From Solibacteraceae bacterium (GTDB lineage Bacteria > Acidobacteriota > Terriglobia > Bryobacterales > Bryobacteraceae), in contig JALSRK010000028.1 of assembly GCA_026984795.1 (NCBI GenBank), positions 1 through 64,000 of the forward strand: a stretch of 64,000 bases of DNA, given 5' to 3'. The notes beneath the pieces were generated by a model, which searched no databases, had not been told where the DNA came from, and saw nothing but the letters and a program-made list of their open reading frames with translations. Within the stretch, counting starts at the first letter, position 1, and the number at the start of each line of letters is the position of its first letter. Position numbers and translations under genes: made by a program. Below are positions 32,955 to 41,264 of the stretch, one piece after another.

Positions 32955-34262
32955 TCAGGCGGTCTGCGCCAGCCGCCGGTGCTCCCGGGTGATGCCGCGG
33001 CAGACCAGGAGCCAGACGGCGACGAAGACCAGGTTCACCAGCGCGAAGGCCCGGATGCCGAACGCCAGTTGGGTGCCGATGAAGACCACCGCCGCCTGCA
33101 GCGCGTCGCCGGTACGGCCGAAGAAGGTGTCGATCGCCGCCTTGGCCTTGTACTTCGCCTCACGGGAAGTGGGCAGGAAGAGCGCCTGGCGCACGGTGTT
33201 GTTCAGCGAGTAGTCGGTCGAGTTCTCGAAGATCTTGGTCACCCGGATCACGCGCAGGATCGGCATCGCCGCCGTCACGGCGTACGTCGTGGCCGAAATC
33301 ACCGGCAGCACGAACAGCGAGCCCCGCACGCCGATGTACTTGAAGAACCGGGAGACGAGGAAGGTCTGCACCAGGAACCCCGCCAGGTTCACCCAGAAGA
33401 AGAAGTCGCCGTAGAAGGCCCCGATGAAGGCTCCGCGCTGGGCTTCGAAGGCCTGGCCGGCGCCGATCTGCTGGATCGCCGTCGTCTCCACCAGCTTGCC
33501 CAGGATGAACTCGCCCACCGTGTTCACCATGTTGAGCAGCAGCACCAGGAAGGCGATCAGCCGCAAGTAACGGTTCTCGAAGACGAGCTTGAAGCCGCCC
33601 TCGCGGCTCAGGTGCTCCCGCGCCGTTTCCGCCACCGCGGTGTTGGCGCCGCTCACCATCCGGTTCGTCAAGATGATCAAGAGGATGAAGACTCCGAGCA
33701 TGCCGGCGGCGACGCTCATCAGTTCGAACGGGCCCAGCCGCTCGATGAAGACCGCCGTCGCCTTCGCCCCCACCAGCGCGCCGAAGGAGACGCCGATGCC
33801 GATGATCGGAAACAGCCGCTTGCCCGCCTCCTCGCTGTAGAGGTCGTTGGCGAAGGCCCAGAACTGCGAAACGATCATGAAGTTGAAGACGCCGAGCCAG
33901 ATGAAGTACGGCACCCCGATGTGCCAGCCGGCGCTGCCCGCCAGGATGAACAACGCCAGGTTGCCGATGAAGAACAGCGTCATGCCGGAAAGCAGCCAGA
34001 CGCGGTTCACCCGCGAGGCGAAGGCCCCGTAGAGCGGCACCAGGAAGATGAACAGGATGGCCTGGGCGGCGCTGGCGTAGCTCTTCACCTCGGCCCCGGC
34101 TTCGGAGAGGATCAGCGCCTCACGGATCGGCTTGAGGATGTAGTAGAGCGCCATCATGTTGAAGGCGTTGACCGCCAGCAACAGCACGGCGCCGCCCTCG
34201 CCGGGCCGGACGTCGCTGAAGAGCGACAAGGCGCGCTCGATCGGGCCTTTTCGCGGTTCCAT
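32955..34262 (-). CDS. ATP/ADP translocase-like (Npt1/Npt2 or MFS-type) carrier
   Basis: A 435-residue polytopic membrane protein with about eleven or twelve hydrophobic segments. The opening VLLLAVNAFNMMALYYILKPIREALIL and the segments FIWLGVFNFMIVSQFWAFANDLY and IGIGVSFGALVGAKA resemble the nucleotide transporter family first known from Rickettsia, Chlamydia and plastids, of which distant copies occur in free-living bacteria. It may therefore move nucleotides or another substrate; sequence alone does not decide. GTG at 34274 is in frame, but GAGAGGTG about 9 bases before the ATG at 34262 favours the shorter form. It is divergent from the Nramp-like gene across 118 bases. Confidence 0.72.
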   Translation of the reverse strand: MEPRKGPIERALSLFSDVRPGEGGAVLLLAVNAFNMMALYYILKPIREALILSEAGAEVKSYASAAQAILFIFLVPLYGAFASRVNRVWLLSGMTLFFIGNLALFILAGSAGWHIGVPYFIWLGVFNFMIVSQFWAFANDLYSEEAGKRLFPIIGIGVSFGALVGAKATAVFIERLGPFELMSVAAGMLGVFILLIILTNRMVSGANTAVAETAREHLSREGGFKLVFENRYLRLIAFLVLLLNMVNTVGEFILGKLVETTAIQQIGAGQAFEAQRGAFIGAFYGDFFFWVNLAGFLVQTFLVSRFFKYIGVRGSLFVLPVISATTYAVTAAMPILRVIRVTKIFENSTDYSLNNTVRQALFLPTSREAKYKAKAAIDTFFGRTGDALQAAVVFIGTQLAFGIRAFALVNLVFVAVWLLVCRGITREHRRLAQTA

Positions 34263-34368
34263 CGCCACGTTCACCTCTCGCCCCCGCCCGGCTCCCAGCC
34301 GGGCGCGGCTCCACTTAGTGTACCCGCATCTCCGGGCGCCGGCGGCCCGGGCCGCGGACGGTTTCTGC

Positions 34369-34374
34369 TAGAAT
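34369..34374 (+). promoter_or_regulatory. -10 hexamer placed for a leaderless Nramp transcript
   Basis: TAGAAT (5 of 6 matches to consensus) ends exactly six bases before the GTG start at 34381, so transcription would begin on the start codon. There is no Shine-Dalgarno sequence in the 30 bases upstream and no clear -35 element, as is common for leaderless promoters of high-GC bacteria. Confidence 0.45.
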
Positions 34375-34380
34375 CTTCCG

Positions 34381-35631
34381 GTGTCTGTTCAGGCGCCGCC
34401 GCGGCTCGCCCGCCTCTTCGCTTCCCTGCTGCCCGGCATTTTCATGGTCGGCTACGTGATCGGCACGGGCAGCGTCACCACCATGGCGGCGGCCGGCGCC
34501 CGCTACGGCATGTCCCTGCTGTGGACCCTGATCCTGGCCAGCCTCTTCACCCACATCATGTTCGCCGCCATCTCGAAGACCACCATGGTGAGCGGACAGA
34601 CGATGCTGTGGAACTTCCGCCGCCACTTCGGCGGCCCGGTGACGCTCTTCATCGTGCTGGCCATGGCGACCACGCAGATCGCCTCGATCATCGGCGTCAT
34701 GGGCATCGTCACCGACGTGGTGCGGGAGTGGTCGCGCCCGTTCACCGGTGGCGAGGGCGTCAGCCGCGTCTGGAGCGCCCTGTTCTTCATGGGCTTGCTG
34801 CTCTGGCTGTTCTGGAACGGCCGGCACCGGGTCTTCCTGAAGGCCGTCTCGTTCCTGGTGGCCCTGATGGGCGTCTCTTTCTTGCTCACCGCCTTCGTGG
34901 AGCCGCCTTCGCTGGGACAGCTCGCCCGGGGCCTGGTCCCGGCCATTCCCGAAGCCGGCCGGCCGCACCTGCTGATCGCCGGCATGGTGGGCACCACGCT
35001 GGCCTCGGTTTGCCTTTTCAGCCGCAGCATCGTAATCCGCGAGGAGGGCTGGCAGGCGGAGGAGCTGCCGAAGGCCTACCGCGATTCGCTCGTCTCCGCC
35101 GTGCTGCTGCTCATCATCAACGCGGCCATCATGGCCTGCGCCGCGGGCACGCTCTACGTTCAGGGCATGCCGGTGGAGCGGGCCATCGACATGGTGAAGA
35201 CCCTGGAGCCCCTGGCCGGCCGCTTCGCCGCCACCATGTTCGTCATCGGCATCGTCGCCGCCGGCCTGAGCTCGCTGTTTCCGAACTACGTGCTGGGCCC
35301 CTGGATGATCTCGGACTATCTCGGCAAGAGCCGCGACATGAGCCGCGCCGGCTACCGGGCGCTGGTGCTGGCGACAGCCTCTTTCAGCCTCGTGGTGCCG
35401 CTGTTCGGCGGCAGCCCGGTGGAGATCATGATCGCCTCGCAGGCCGTCAGCCCCCTGGTGATGCCCCTGATCACCCTCTTTACCTGGCTGCTACTGTTGA
35501 AAAAGGAGTTCGTGGGCCCATGGCGCAACAGCGTATGGATGAACGCCGGCCTGGCGGTGACGCTGCTCTTCACCGTGCTGATGCTCGGCATCGCCGTCTC
35601 CGGTTTCCTCCACAAGGTCTCCGCCGGCTAG
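34381..35631 (+). CDS. Nramp-family transporter lacking the canonical metal-site motif
   Basis: A 416-residue protein with eleven or so membrane segments and the length of Nramp (MntH) divalent-metal transporters. In canonical Nramp TM1 has DPGN and TM6 has MPHN, which bind Mn(II) or Fe(II). Here TM1 reads GYVIGTGSVTTM and the TM6 region reads CLFSRSIVIREEGW, so neither motif is present, although the flanking pattern (LLPGIFMVGY, then TTMAAAGARYGM) is recognisably Nramp-like. Divergent clades with such replacements are known and need not transport the same ions. The start is GTG. The 3' end probably overlaps the next gene by 97 bases. Confidence 0.78.
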   Translation: MSVQAPPRLARLFASLLPGIFMVGYVIGTGSVTTMAAAGARYGMSLLWTLILASLFTHIMFAAISKTTMVSGQTMLWNFRRHFGGPVTLFIVLAMATTQIASIIGVMGIVTDVVREWSRPFTGGEGVSRVWSALFFMGLLLWLFWNGRHRVFLKAVSFLVALMGVSFLLTAFVEPPSLGQLARGLVPAIPEAGRPHLLIAGMVGTTLASVCLFSRSIVIREEGWQAEELPKAYRDSLVSAVLLLIINAAIMACAAGTLYVQGMPVERAIDMVKTLEPLAGRFAATMFVIGIVAAGLSSLFPNYVLGPWMISDYLGKSRDMSRAGYRALVLATASFSLVVPLFGGSPVEIMIASQAVSPLVMPLITLFTWLLLLKKEFVGPWRNSVWMNAGLAVTLLFTVLMLGIAVSGFLHKVSAG

Positions 35632-36206
35632 CCGGCTTCGTCCTGGCCGCCGCGCTGGCTGGCGTTGCGGCGCCCGCCGGGCCGCCCGCCGGTGACGTTC
35701 CCCACCGCGCCGAAGGTTCCATCACGGTGAATGACGTGACGCTGCACTTGAAAGGCTCGGTGGCCGTCTGGGATCCCGAGGAGAAGACGCTGACGGTGGG
35801 CCTGTTCCCCTTCCCGGTGGGCGAGGACGAGGCCGCGAAGGCGGCGCAGGAGAGCATCCAGGCGGTGGCGGCGTCCCATCCCAGCCCGAACCCGGCTCAG
35901 TGGGAGAGGAGCCCGGTGGCCGCCGTGGTGCTCACTTTCCGGAAACGGCCGAAGCAGATCGATCCGAGCCGCGTGACCGCCTTTTCCGTCCGGGTCTACG
36001 GCCTGACCGCGCCGGATGAGACCTTCGCCATCTCGCGCCGCACCAGCGACGAGCTGAAGAAGACGATCCAGGAGATCGAGGGACGGATGAAGGGCAAGAC
36101 GGGCAGCATCCGCCTCTCCACCGGCGGCAGCGACGCCATGTACGCCGGAACCGTGAGCTGGGAGCTGAGCTGCGAAACGCCCATCCGGACCCGGAAAGGG
36201 CGGTAA
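35535..36206 (+). CDS. Hypothetical secreted protein
   Basis: A protein of up to 223 residues in another frame from the Nramp gene. A hydrophobic stretch (LAGFVLAAALAGVAAPA) followed by a small-residue site looks like a signal peptide. The mature part (about 170 residues) alternates beta-like strands (EGSITVNDVTLHLKGSVAVW) and a helix (SDELKKTIQEIEGRM), ending in a strand with two cysteines. I do not recognise the family. The only standard start codon upstream of the signal segment is the ATG at 35535, inside the Nramp gene, giving an unusually long Arg-rich N-region, so the start is uncertain. The downstream two genes are also secreted. Confidence 0.6.
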   Translation: MDERRPGGDAALHRADARHRRLRFPPQGLRRLAGFVLAAALAGVAAPAGPPAGDVPHRAEGSITVNDVTLHLKGSVAVWDPEEKTLTVGLFPFPVGEDEAAKAAQESIQAVAASHPSPNPAQWERSPVAAVVLTFRKRPKQIDPSRVTAFSVRVYGLTAPDETFAISRRTSDELKKTIQEIEGRMKGKTGSIRLSTGGSDAMYAGTVSWELSCETPIRTRKGR

Positions 36207-36235
36207 CCTGCGCGCCGGTCCCGGCGACCTAACAG

Positions 36236-37972
36236 ATGAGCGGCGGAGCCATGGCTTTCAAAGCGCTCAGGATGGCCACCCTGCTCGGGGTGTGTGGCGC
36301 GTTCTTCTTCGCCCTCGCGCAGGAGTCCCGGCTCAGGCCCGATGGCAGAATCCTCGTCACCGGCGGACGCGCAGAGCCCGGGACGCAGACCGGCTCTCTG
36401 CCCGAGTCGGCCTCCGTCAAGGGTTCCGTTTTCGATGCCGTCACCGGCGAGCCGGTTGCGAAGGTCCGGCTGGTGCTCGCCGGCGTGGACATCGCCCGGA
36501 TCGATTACTCCACCGCCAGCGATGCTTCCGGCCGCTTCCGTTTCACCGATGTCGCCCCTGGCAGGTACCGGCTGTGGGCTTCTAAGAACCGCTACGCCCG
36601 GCTGGCCTATGGAAAACGCCGTAACGACGGGCTCGGGGCTATCCTGACCCTCGGGCCCGGCCAGGAAGTCACAGGGCTTGTGCTGAAGATCGTTCCCGCC
36701 GCCGTGATCACCGGCCGCGTGCTTGACGAGGACGGCGAACCGGTGGCCTTCGCCCAGGTGGACGTCCTGCGCTACCGTTACGTCAATGGCGAGCGGCGGC
36801 TGCGAGCGGTCAGCCGTGGCGCCCGTACGAACGATCTCGGGGAGTACCGCCTCTTCGGCCTCGCCCCGGGCCGCTACTACGTTTCGGTGAGCTATGGCGG
36901 AGGCCGCGGCGGGTTCCGGTTCCGCAGAGGCCGGGAGGACTCGCCGGAGCGCTCACGGGCATACCCTAGACTCTACTATCCTGGCGTGCCCGATCCGGCC
37001 CAGGCGGTGGCTTTGGAGATTAAAGCAGGAGAGGAGCGCCAGGGCATCGACTTCCGCCTGACGCCCATGACGGCCGTCCGCGTCTCCGGCCGGGTGCACG
37101 GCGGCGCCGGCCGGGTGATCGTGGCGCTCCGGCGCGAGGGGGAGCCTTCCTGGCGCACCCGCGGTCCGTTGACCATCGCCGACCGGAAAACCGGCGAGTT
37201 CGCGATCGGGGGCGTGCTTCCCGGGACCTATCTACTCGAAGCGGTGGCTGCAGAGGGAGACGTTCGGCGCTTCGCCCGCCTGCCACTCACCGTCGCCAAC
37301 GACGACGTCCGCGATCTCGTGCTCGAGCTACGCCCGGGCGTCAACGTCTCCGGCCGGGTGGGTCTGGACAGCGACGGCCCGCCGACGGTTCTGCAGAAGA
37401 TCCGGGTGGCGCTTTCGCCCGCCTCCGGCAGTCCGTTCTTCCAGGGCCGCGGCGGACGCGTGGACCGGGAGGGCCGCTTCGAGATCCGGGAAGTGGGCCC
37501 GGGGCGCTATCGCGTGGATGTCTCCGGCATCCCGGACACGGCATATCTCGCCAGCGTGACCCTCGAAGGCCGGGACGTACTCGAACGGGGACTGGAGGTG
37601 CCGGAAGGCGGCGTGGCCGGTCTCGAAGTCGCGATCGGGCTGCAGGGCGGCGTCGTGACCGGCGCGGTCCGAGACGAGGACGGCAAGCCGGTGCTGGGGG
37701 CCTCCGTGGTGCTGGCCCCGGCCGCGGAGCGCCGCTACCGCCTGGACCTCTTCAAAAGCGTCACCACCGACCAGTACGGCCGGTTTCTCATCGAGGGCGT
37801 GGCTCCCGGCGAGTACAAGATCTTCGCCTTCGACGACGTCGAGTCCGGCGCCTGGCGCGCCCCCGAGTTCTTGGAGCAGTGGGACGATTCCGGCCAGGAG
37901 ATCGAGCTGGAGAAGGGCGGCCGGCAAGCGGTGGAGCTGGAACTGATCACCCTTTCTCCCGAAGAGCGATGA
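36236..37972 (+). CDS. Secreted protein of tandem carboxypeptidase-regulatory-like domains (first)
   Basis: A 578-residue protein with a signal peptide (MATLLGVCGAFFFALAQ) and at least five Ig-like carboxypeptidase-regulatory/CNA-B-type modules. Each follows the pattern GxVxDxxGxPVxxAxV ... GxFxxxxVxPGxYxL: VKGSVFDAVTGEPVAKVRLV, ITGRVLDEDGEPVAFAQV, VSGRVHGGAGRVIVAL, VSGRVGLDSDGPPTV and VTGAVRDEDGKPVLGASVV, with partners such as FRFTDVAPGRYRLWA and FLIEGVAPGEYKIFA. No enzymatic domain is attached. Such proteins are frequent in Solibacter-like genomes and are thought to be surface or periplasmic scaffold modules. Its stop overlaps the start of a paralogue in an ATGA. A second ATG at 36251 is an alternative start. 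Confidence 0.82.
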   Translation: MSGGAMAFKALRMATLLGVCGAFFFALAQESRLRPDGRILVTGGRAEPGTQTGSLPESASVKGSVFDAVTGEPVAKVRLVLAGVDIARIDYSTASDASGRFRFTDVAPGRYRLWASKNRYARLAYGKRRNDGLGAILTLGPGQEVTGLVLKIVPAAVITGRVLDEDGEPVAFAQVDVLRYRYVNGERRLRAVSRGARTNDLGEYRLFGLAPGRYYVSVSYGGGRGGFRFRRGREDSPERSRAYPRLYYPGVPDPAQAVALEIKAGEERQGIDFRLTPMTAVRVSGRVHGGAGRVIVALRREGEPSWRTRGPLTIADRKTGEFAIGGVLPGTYLLEAVAAEGDVRRFARLPLTVANDDVRDLVLELRPGVNVSGRVGLDSDGPPTVLQKIRVALSPASGSPFFQGRGGRVDREGRFEIREVGPGRYRVDVSGIPDTAYLASVTLEGRDVLERGLEVPEGGVAGLEVAIGLQGGVVTGAVRDEDGKPVLGASVVLAPAAERRYRLDLFKSVTTDQYGRFLIEGVAPGEYKIFAFDDVESGAWRAPEFLEQWDDSGQEIELEKGGRQAVELELITLSPEER

Positions 37973-39552
37973 CCGGTCCGTTCACCGCAGTAGTCGCCGT
38001 CCTGACAGCGGCGCTCCTCCCCGCCGCCGGCGGGGAAGCCGTGCCCGCCAAGGTCTCCGGCCGCGTCGTCGATGCTCAGACCGGCCGGCCGATAGCCGGG
38101 GTGCGGATCACGTTGCTTGAGGCCGTCCGTGTGCGCACCCGGGAGGAGTTCGAGAACCAGCGCGTCTACTCCGTCCGCACCGCCGCCGACGGCCGCTTCG
38201 TTCTTTCTGGAATCCCGCCGGGCCGTTACCGCTTCACCGCCTGGCGGCGGGGCTACCTGACCCAGGACTGGAGGGGCAAGCTCGGTCCGGGGGCGGCCTC
38301 CGTCTTGTCCTTGCACGAAGGTGACACGGTTGGGAATGTCACCTTCCGCTTGCAGCGGAGCGCCGTGATCAGCGGCCGCGTGACGGATCTGGACGGCGAG
38401 CCGGTGGCCGAAGCGTTGGTCCGGCTCTACCGAGCCGCCTGGTCTCGCGGGCGGCGCATCCTACGACCGGATTGGGACGCCGAGACCGACGACCGCGGTC
38501 TTTACCGTCTCTTCTATGTTCGCCCGGGCCGCTACTACTTGGGCCTCTACGTCTCCGGAGGCGACGCCGATGCCATCCTGTACTGGCCTGGAAGCTGGAA
38601 GGCCGATGAGGCCCAGTGGATCGAGGTGAAACCCGGCGACCAAAGCACCGGCGTCGATTTCGTCTACCGGCGCCCCGTCGAGGCTGGCGTCCGGGGGAGG
38701 GTGGCGCTGCCCGCCGGCGCCGGCGGCCGTAACGTGGTCGTCAGCCTGCTGCCCGCCACTGGTGAGGCATGGTCTCTCGATGTCTCTTTCAGGGTGGTTG
38801 ATCCGGAAACCGGCCGCTTCGAGTTGCACTTACTGCCCGGCCGCTACGCCCTCGTTGCGAAGACCACGCAAGGAAGCCGGGAACTGTTCGGGTTCCGCCT
38901 GATCGACGTGCCCCCCGCCGGTGTGGAGGGCCTGGAAGTTCCGCTCCAGCCGGGGATGGACGTCGCCGGGCGGGTGGACTTCGGCGGCGAGCCGATTCCG
39001 GGGCCGGGGGTCACCTTGAGCCACGCGGAGTTCCAGCCCGGCTTTCCGCGGAGCGCGCGCGCCGGCAAAGACGGCCGGTTCCTGATTCGGAACGTCGTCC
39101 CGGGCCGGCACCAGATCTCCATCGGTGGCTTGCCCGCACGGGCCTACGTCTTCCGGGTGTTGTGGGGCGACGAGGAGACGACCGGCGCCGTAGAAATCGG
39201 CTCTGGCGCTCCCCCGGCCGAGTTGAGAATCCAGATCCGCCAAGACGCCCGGCCCGTACGCGGCAGGGTGCGCGATCCCGATGGCGAGCCCGTGGCCGGG
39301 GCGGCGGTACTAGCCCTGCCGCCCCCGGGGCGCTGGCGGGATTGGGACGCCTACCGGCTGGATTGGACAGATCAGAACGGGGCCTTCCGGCTGGAACCAG
39401 TCCCACCCGGCTGGCTGCTGGCCGCCTTCGACGATCTGGACTCCGGCCTGTGGCAGGCCCCGGGGTTTGTCTCCAAGTTCGCCGCGCGGGCCGTGCGGCT
39501 TGAGGATGTGGGCGCAGAAGTGGAACTCACATTACAGAGCATCGGAGAGTGA
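37969..39552 (+). CDS. Secreted protein of tandem carboxypeptidase-regulatory-like domains (second)
   Basis: A 527-residue paralogue of the previous gene with the same plan: signal peptide (AVVAVLTAALLPAAGG), then about five regulatory-like modules (VSGRVVDAQTGRPIAGVRI, ISGRVTDLDGEPVAEALV, VRGRVALPAGAGGRNVVV, VAGRVDFGGEPIPGPGVTL and VRGRVRDPDGEPVAGAAVL) and closing strands (FRLEPVPPGWLLAAFDDLDS). The C-terminal segment DDLDSGLWQAPGFVSKF mirrors DDVESGAWRAPEFLEQW of its neighbour, so the pair arose by duplication and diverged. It starts with ATG inside the previous stop, so expression is coupled at near 1:1. No catalytic domain is visible; a structural or binding role is likely. Confidence 0.82.
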   Translation: MTGPFTAVVAVLTAALLPAAGGEAVPAKVSGRVVDAQTGRPIAGVRITLLEAVRVRTREEFENQRVYSVRTAADGRFVLSGIPPGRYRFTAWRRGYLTQDWRGKLGPGAASVLSLHEGDTVGNVTFRLQRSAVISGRVTDLDGEPVAEALVRLYRAAWSRGRRILRPDWDAETDDRGLYRLFYVRPGRYYLGLYVSGGDADAILYWPGSWKADEAQWIEVKPGDQSTGVDFVYRRPVEAGVRGRVALPAGAGGRNVVVSLLPATGEAWSLDVSFRVVDPETGRFELHLLPGRYALVAKTTQGSRELFGFRLIDVPPAGVEGLEVPLQPGMDVAGRVDFGGEPIPGPGVTLSHAEFQPGFPRSARAGKDGRFLIRNVVPGRHQISIGGLPARAYVFRVLWGDEETTGAVEIGSGAPPAELRIQIRQDARPVRGRVRDPDGEPVAGAAVLALPPPGRWRDWDAYRLDWTDQNGAFRLEPVPPGWLLAAFDDLDSGLWQAPGFVSKFAARAVRLEDVGAEVELTLQSIGE

Positions 39553-39585
39553 TCCGCGGCCCGGATGTCTGCCGCGCGCCTGCGG

Positions 39586-40227
39586 CTACCGCCGCTTCTT
39601 GGGGAAGATCTCGGCCGGGTCCGAAGGCTTGAATTCGAAGACCCGCCCGCCCACGTAGGCCCGCAGCGTCGCCTTGCCGATCGGGCGGTTGTAAGTGGGA
39701 TAGAAGATGGCGCCGTCGGTGGAATCGCCGGGTTGCAGCTCCGTCTCGACGAAAGCGATGGCGCTGGCCGCCGCCGCCGCCTTGAGTTTCTTCGACGAGG
39801 TGAACGCCAGGGCCGCCTGCCGCCGCTGCTCGTAGCCGTTGGTGGCCCGGATCCGCTGCAGTCCGTAGAGGCCCATCTCGTAGGTCGTCACCAGCTTGAT
39901 CACGTCGTCGGAGGAGGCGTTGCGCACCAGGCGGTTGATCACGTAGAGCGCCGGCACGGCCTGGATCACCGTCCCCGCCTGGGTCTCGATGCGGAAGTCC
40001 TCCGGCCGGATCAGGACCGGCTCCTCGGAGCCGTTCGACGCGGCCACCTGGATGACGGCGAACTCGCGAATCTGCGTCGGCAGGTGCGCGAACATGATCG
40101 TCAGGCCCCGGCGCGTCAGCGTCTGGTACTTGAGGCCGCCGGACTCGAACTCGATCACTTGCGCGGAGAGCGCAACTGTCGAGGCGAGTCCCAGCAGAGC
40201 CAGCACTGCGGATCGGCGGCGCCGCAT
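39586..40227 (-). CDS. Hypothetical secreted protein
   Basis: A 213-residue protein with a signal peptide (RRRRSAVLALLGLASTVALSAQ). The mature part has beta-rich stretches (LIRPEDFRIETQAG, GAIFYPTYNRPIGKATLRAYVGG) and a helical middle (NGYEQRRQAALAFTSSKKLKAAAAASAIAF). The first 50 residues (GLKYQTLTRRGLTIMFAHLP followed by FAVIQVAASNGSEEPVLI) recall extracytoplasmic beta-sandwich proteins, but I cannot name the family. A strong AGGAAG site 7 bases upstream decides the ATG at 40227 over one at 40248. It is convergent with the tandem-repeat protein gene and separated from the next minus-strand gene by 89 bases. Confidence 0.72.
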   Translation of the reverse strand: MRRRRSAVLALLGLASTVALSAQVIEFESGGLKYQTLTRRGLTIMFAHLPTQIREFAVIQVAASNGSEEPVLIRPEDFRIETQAGTVIQAVPALYVINRLVRNASSDDVIKLVTTYEMGLYGLQRIRATNGYEQRRQAALAFTSSKKLKAAAAASAIAFVETELQPGDSTDGAIFYPTYNRPIGKATLRAYVGGRVFEFKPSDPAEIFPKKRR

Positions 40228-40316
40228 CGTGTTACTTCCTACTTCCATGATAGTGCTCGGCAGCCGGGCGAATTTCGATGAGGACGTCCGTAGCGATCAG
40301 ATGACTGGCGGCCGCT

Positions 40317-41156
40317 TCACAGCTCGCCGCGGCGCAGCTTCTCGGTGACCTTGGCGAGTTCCTTCCTCAGAAGCGGGTTCTCTGGGTAGCGCCGGGACAA
40401 CTCGGTGAGCAAAACCCGCGCCCGTTCCGGCTCGCCCTCGCGCAAACAGATGATCGAGAGCAGGATCTTGGCGAAGGGGCCCAGATAGCGGCCTTTGGCG
40501 GCCACCAGCTCCAGGTTCGCGAAGGCCTGCTTCTTGCTGCCTTTGATGCCATCCATCCGGACGAACCAGCGGACGAAAAAGGGGAGGGAACCGATGAGGT
40601 ACTCGTTCACGCCGGTAGTCAAATAGGCGTCGTAGAATTCCGGGTCGGCTTTGAGCAGCCGCACAGCGTGTTTGTTCGACGCTCGGGCGTTTTTCAGGCT
40701 CGACAATCCCCGTTTCTCCACCAAAGCCTTGTAGTCCGTGAGGACGCCCTCTTTGAGGCACAGAGCGAAGAGAGCGTTGATGTCATTCGGATCCTGGTTG
40801 AGACGCGCCGTGGCCAGCCTTTCCGTCTCGGCCAGTGCGAGGTACAGGTTCCGCCGAACTTCGGGGTCCGGCTTGAGTTTTTTCTTGCTGGCGATCTTCT
40901 TGTCGTCCTCGAAGAACTCGCTCTCGAGAATCGCGAGGCGGTCAAGCTCGTAAAAGAGGTAAGCGGCAGCCCTCACGCCGGGCCCGATGGGATCGTCCGG
41001 CGATTCTGCGGCATGCTTGTCGAGGATACGGTGCGCGCCCGTGAAATCGAAGTTATAAAGGCGGTCGAGAGCTTCCTCGATACAGGAGTGAACTTGGATA
41101 TCGGCGGCGAAACTCGGCAGCGGAGCCGCCAAGACCAACAGCAGAAGAACGAGCAT
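40317..41156 (-). CDS. Exported TPR-like repeat protein
   Basis: A protein of about 279 residues with an N-terminal signal peptide (MLVLLLLVLAAPLPSFA, cleavage before AD). The mature part is almost entirely alpha-helical, with repeating pairs such as IEEALDRLYNFDFTGAHRIL and ERLATARLNQDPNDINALFALCL, and a final SIICLREGEPERARVLLTELSRRYPENPLL that fits a TPR unit. It is probably a periplasmic scaffold. GTG at 41168 and an ATG at 41261 are alternative in-frame starts; the ATG at 41156 begins the signal peptide directly. It is followed by nothing in the same unit and preceded by the glnE stop with 108 bases between. Confidence 0.72.
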   Translation of the reverse strand: MLVLLLLVLAAPLPSFAADIQVHSCIEEALDRLYNFDFTGAHRILDKHAAESPDDPIGPGVRAAAYLFYELDRLAILESEFFEDDKKIASKKKLKPDPEVRRNLYLALAETERLATARLNQDPNDINALFALCLKEGVLTDYKALVEKRGLSSLKNARASNKHAVRLLKADPEFYDAYLTTGVNEYLIGSLPFFVRWFVRMDGIKGSKKQAFANLELVAAKGRYLGPFAKILLSIICLREGEPERARVLLTELSRRYPENPLLRKELAKVTEKLRRGEL

Positions 41157-41264
41157 ACAACAAATCACGGATTGCGCAGGCGCAAGCCCCTTCAGTGTAA
41201 CAGAGATGGGTCCAGCGGCAAAAAGAAATCTCGCTTCGGGACGCCGTAGAACCGCGGACACGAT

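Noticed and set aside
32979-36206. A 1075-codon plus-strand frame over the carrier and Nramp genes
   Set aside because: Most of it is a shadow; only the last part (from about 35535) has signal-peptide and protein-like character and is kept as a separate gene.
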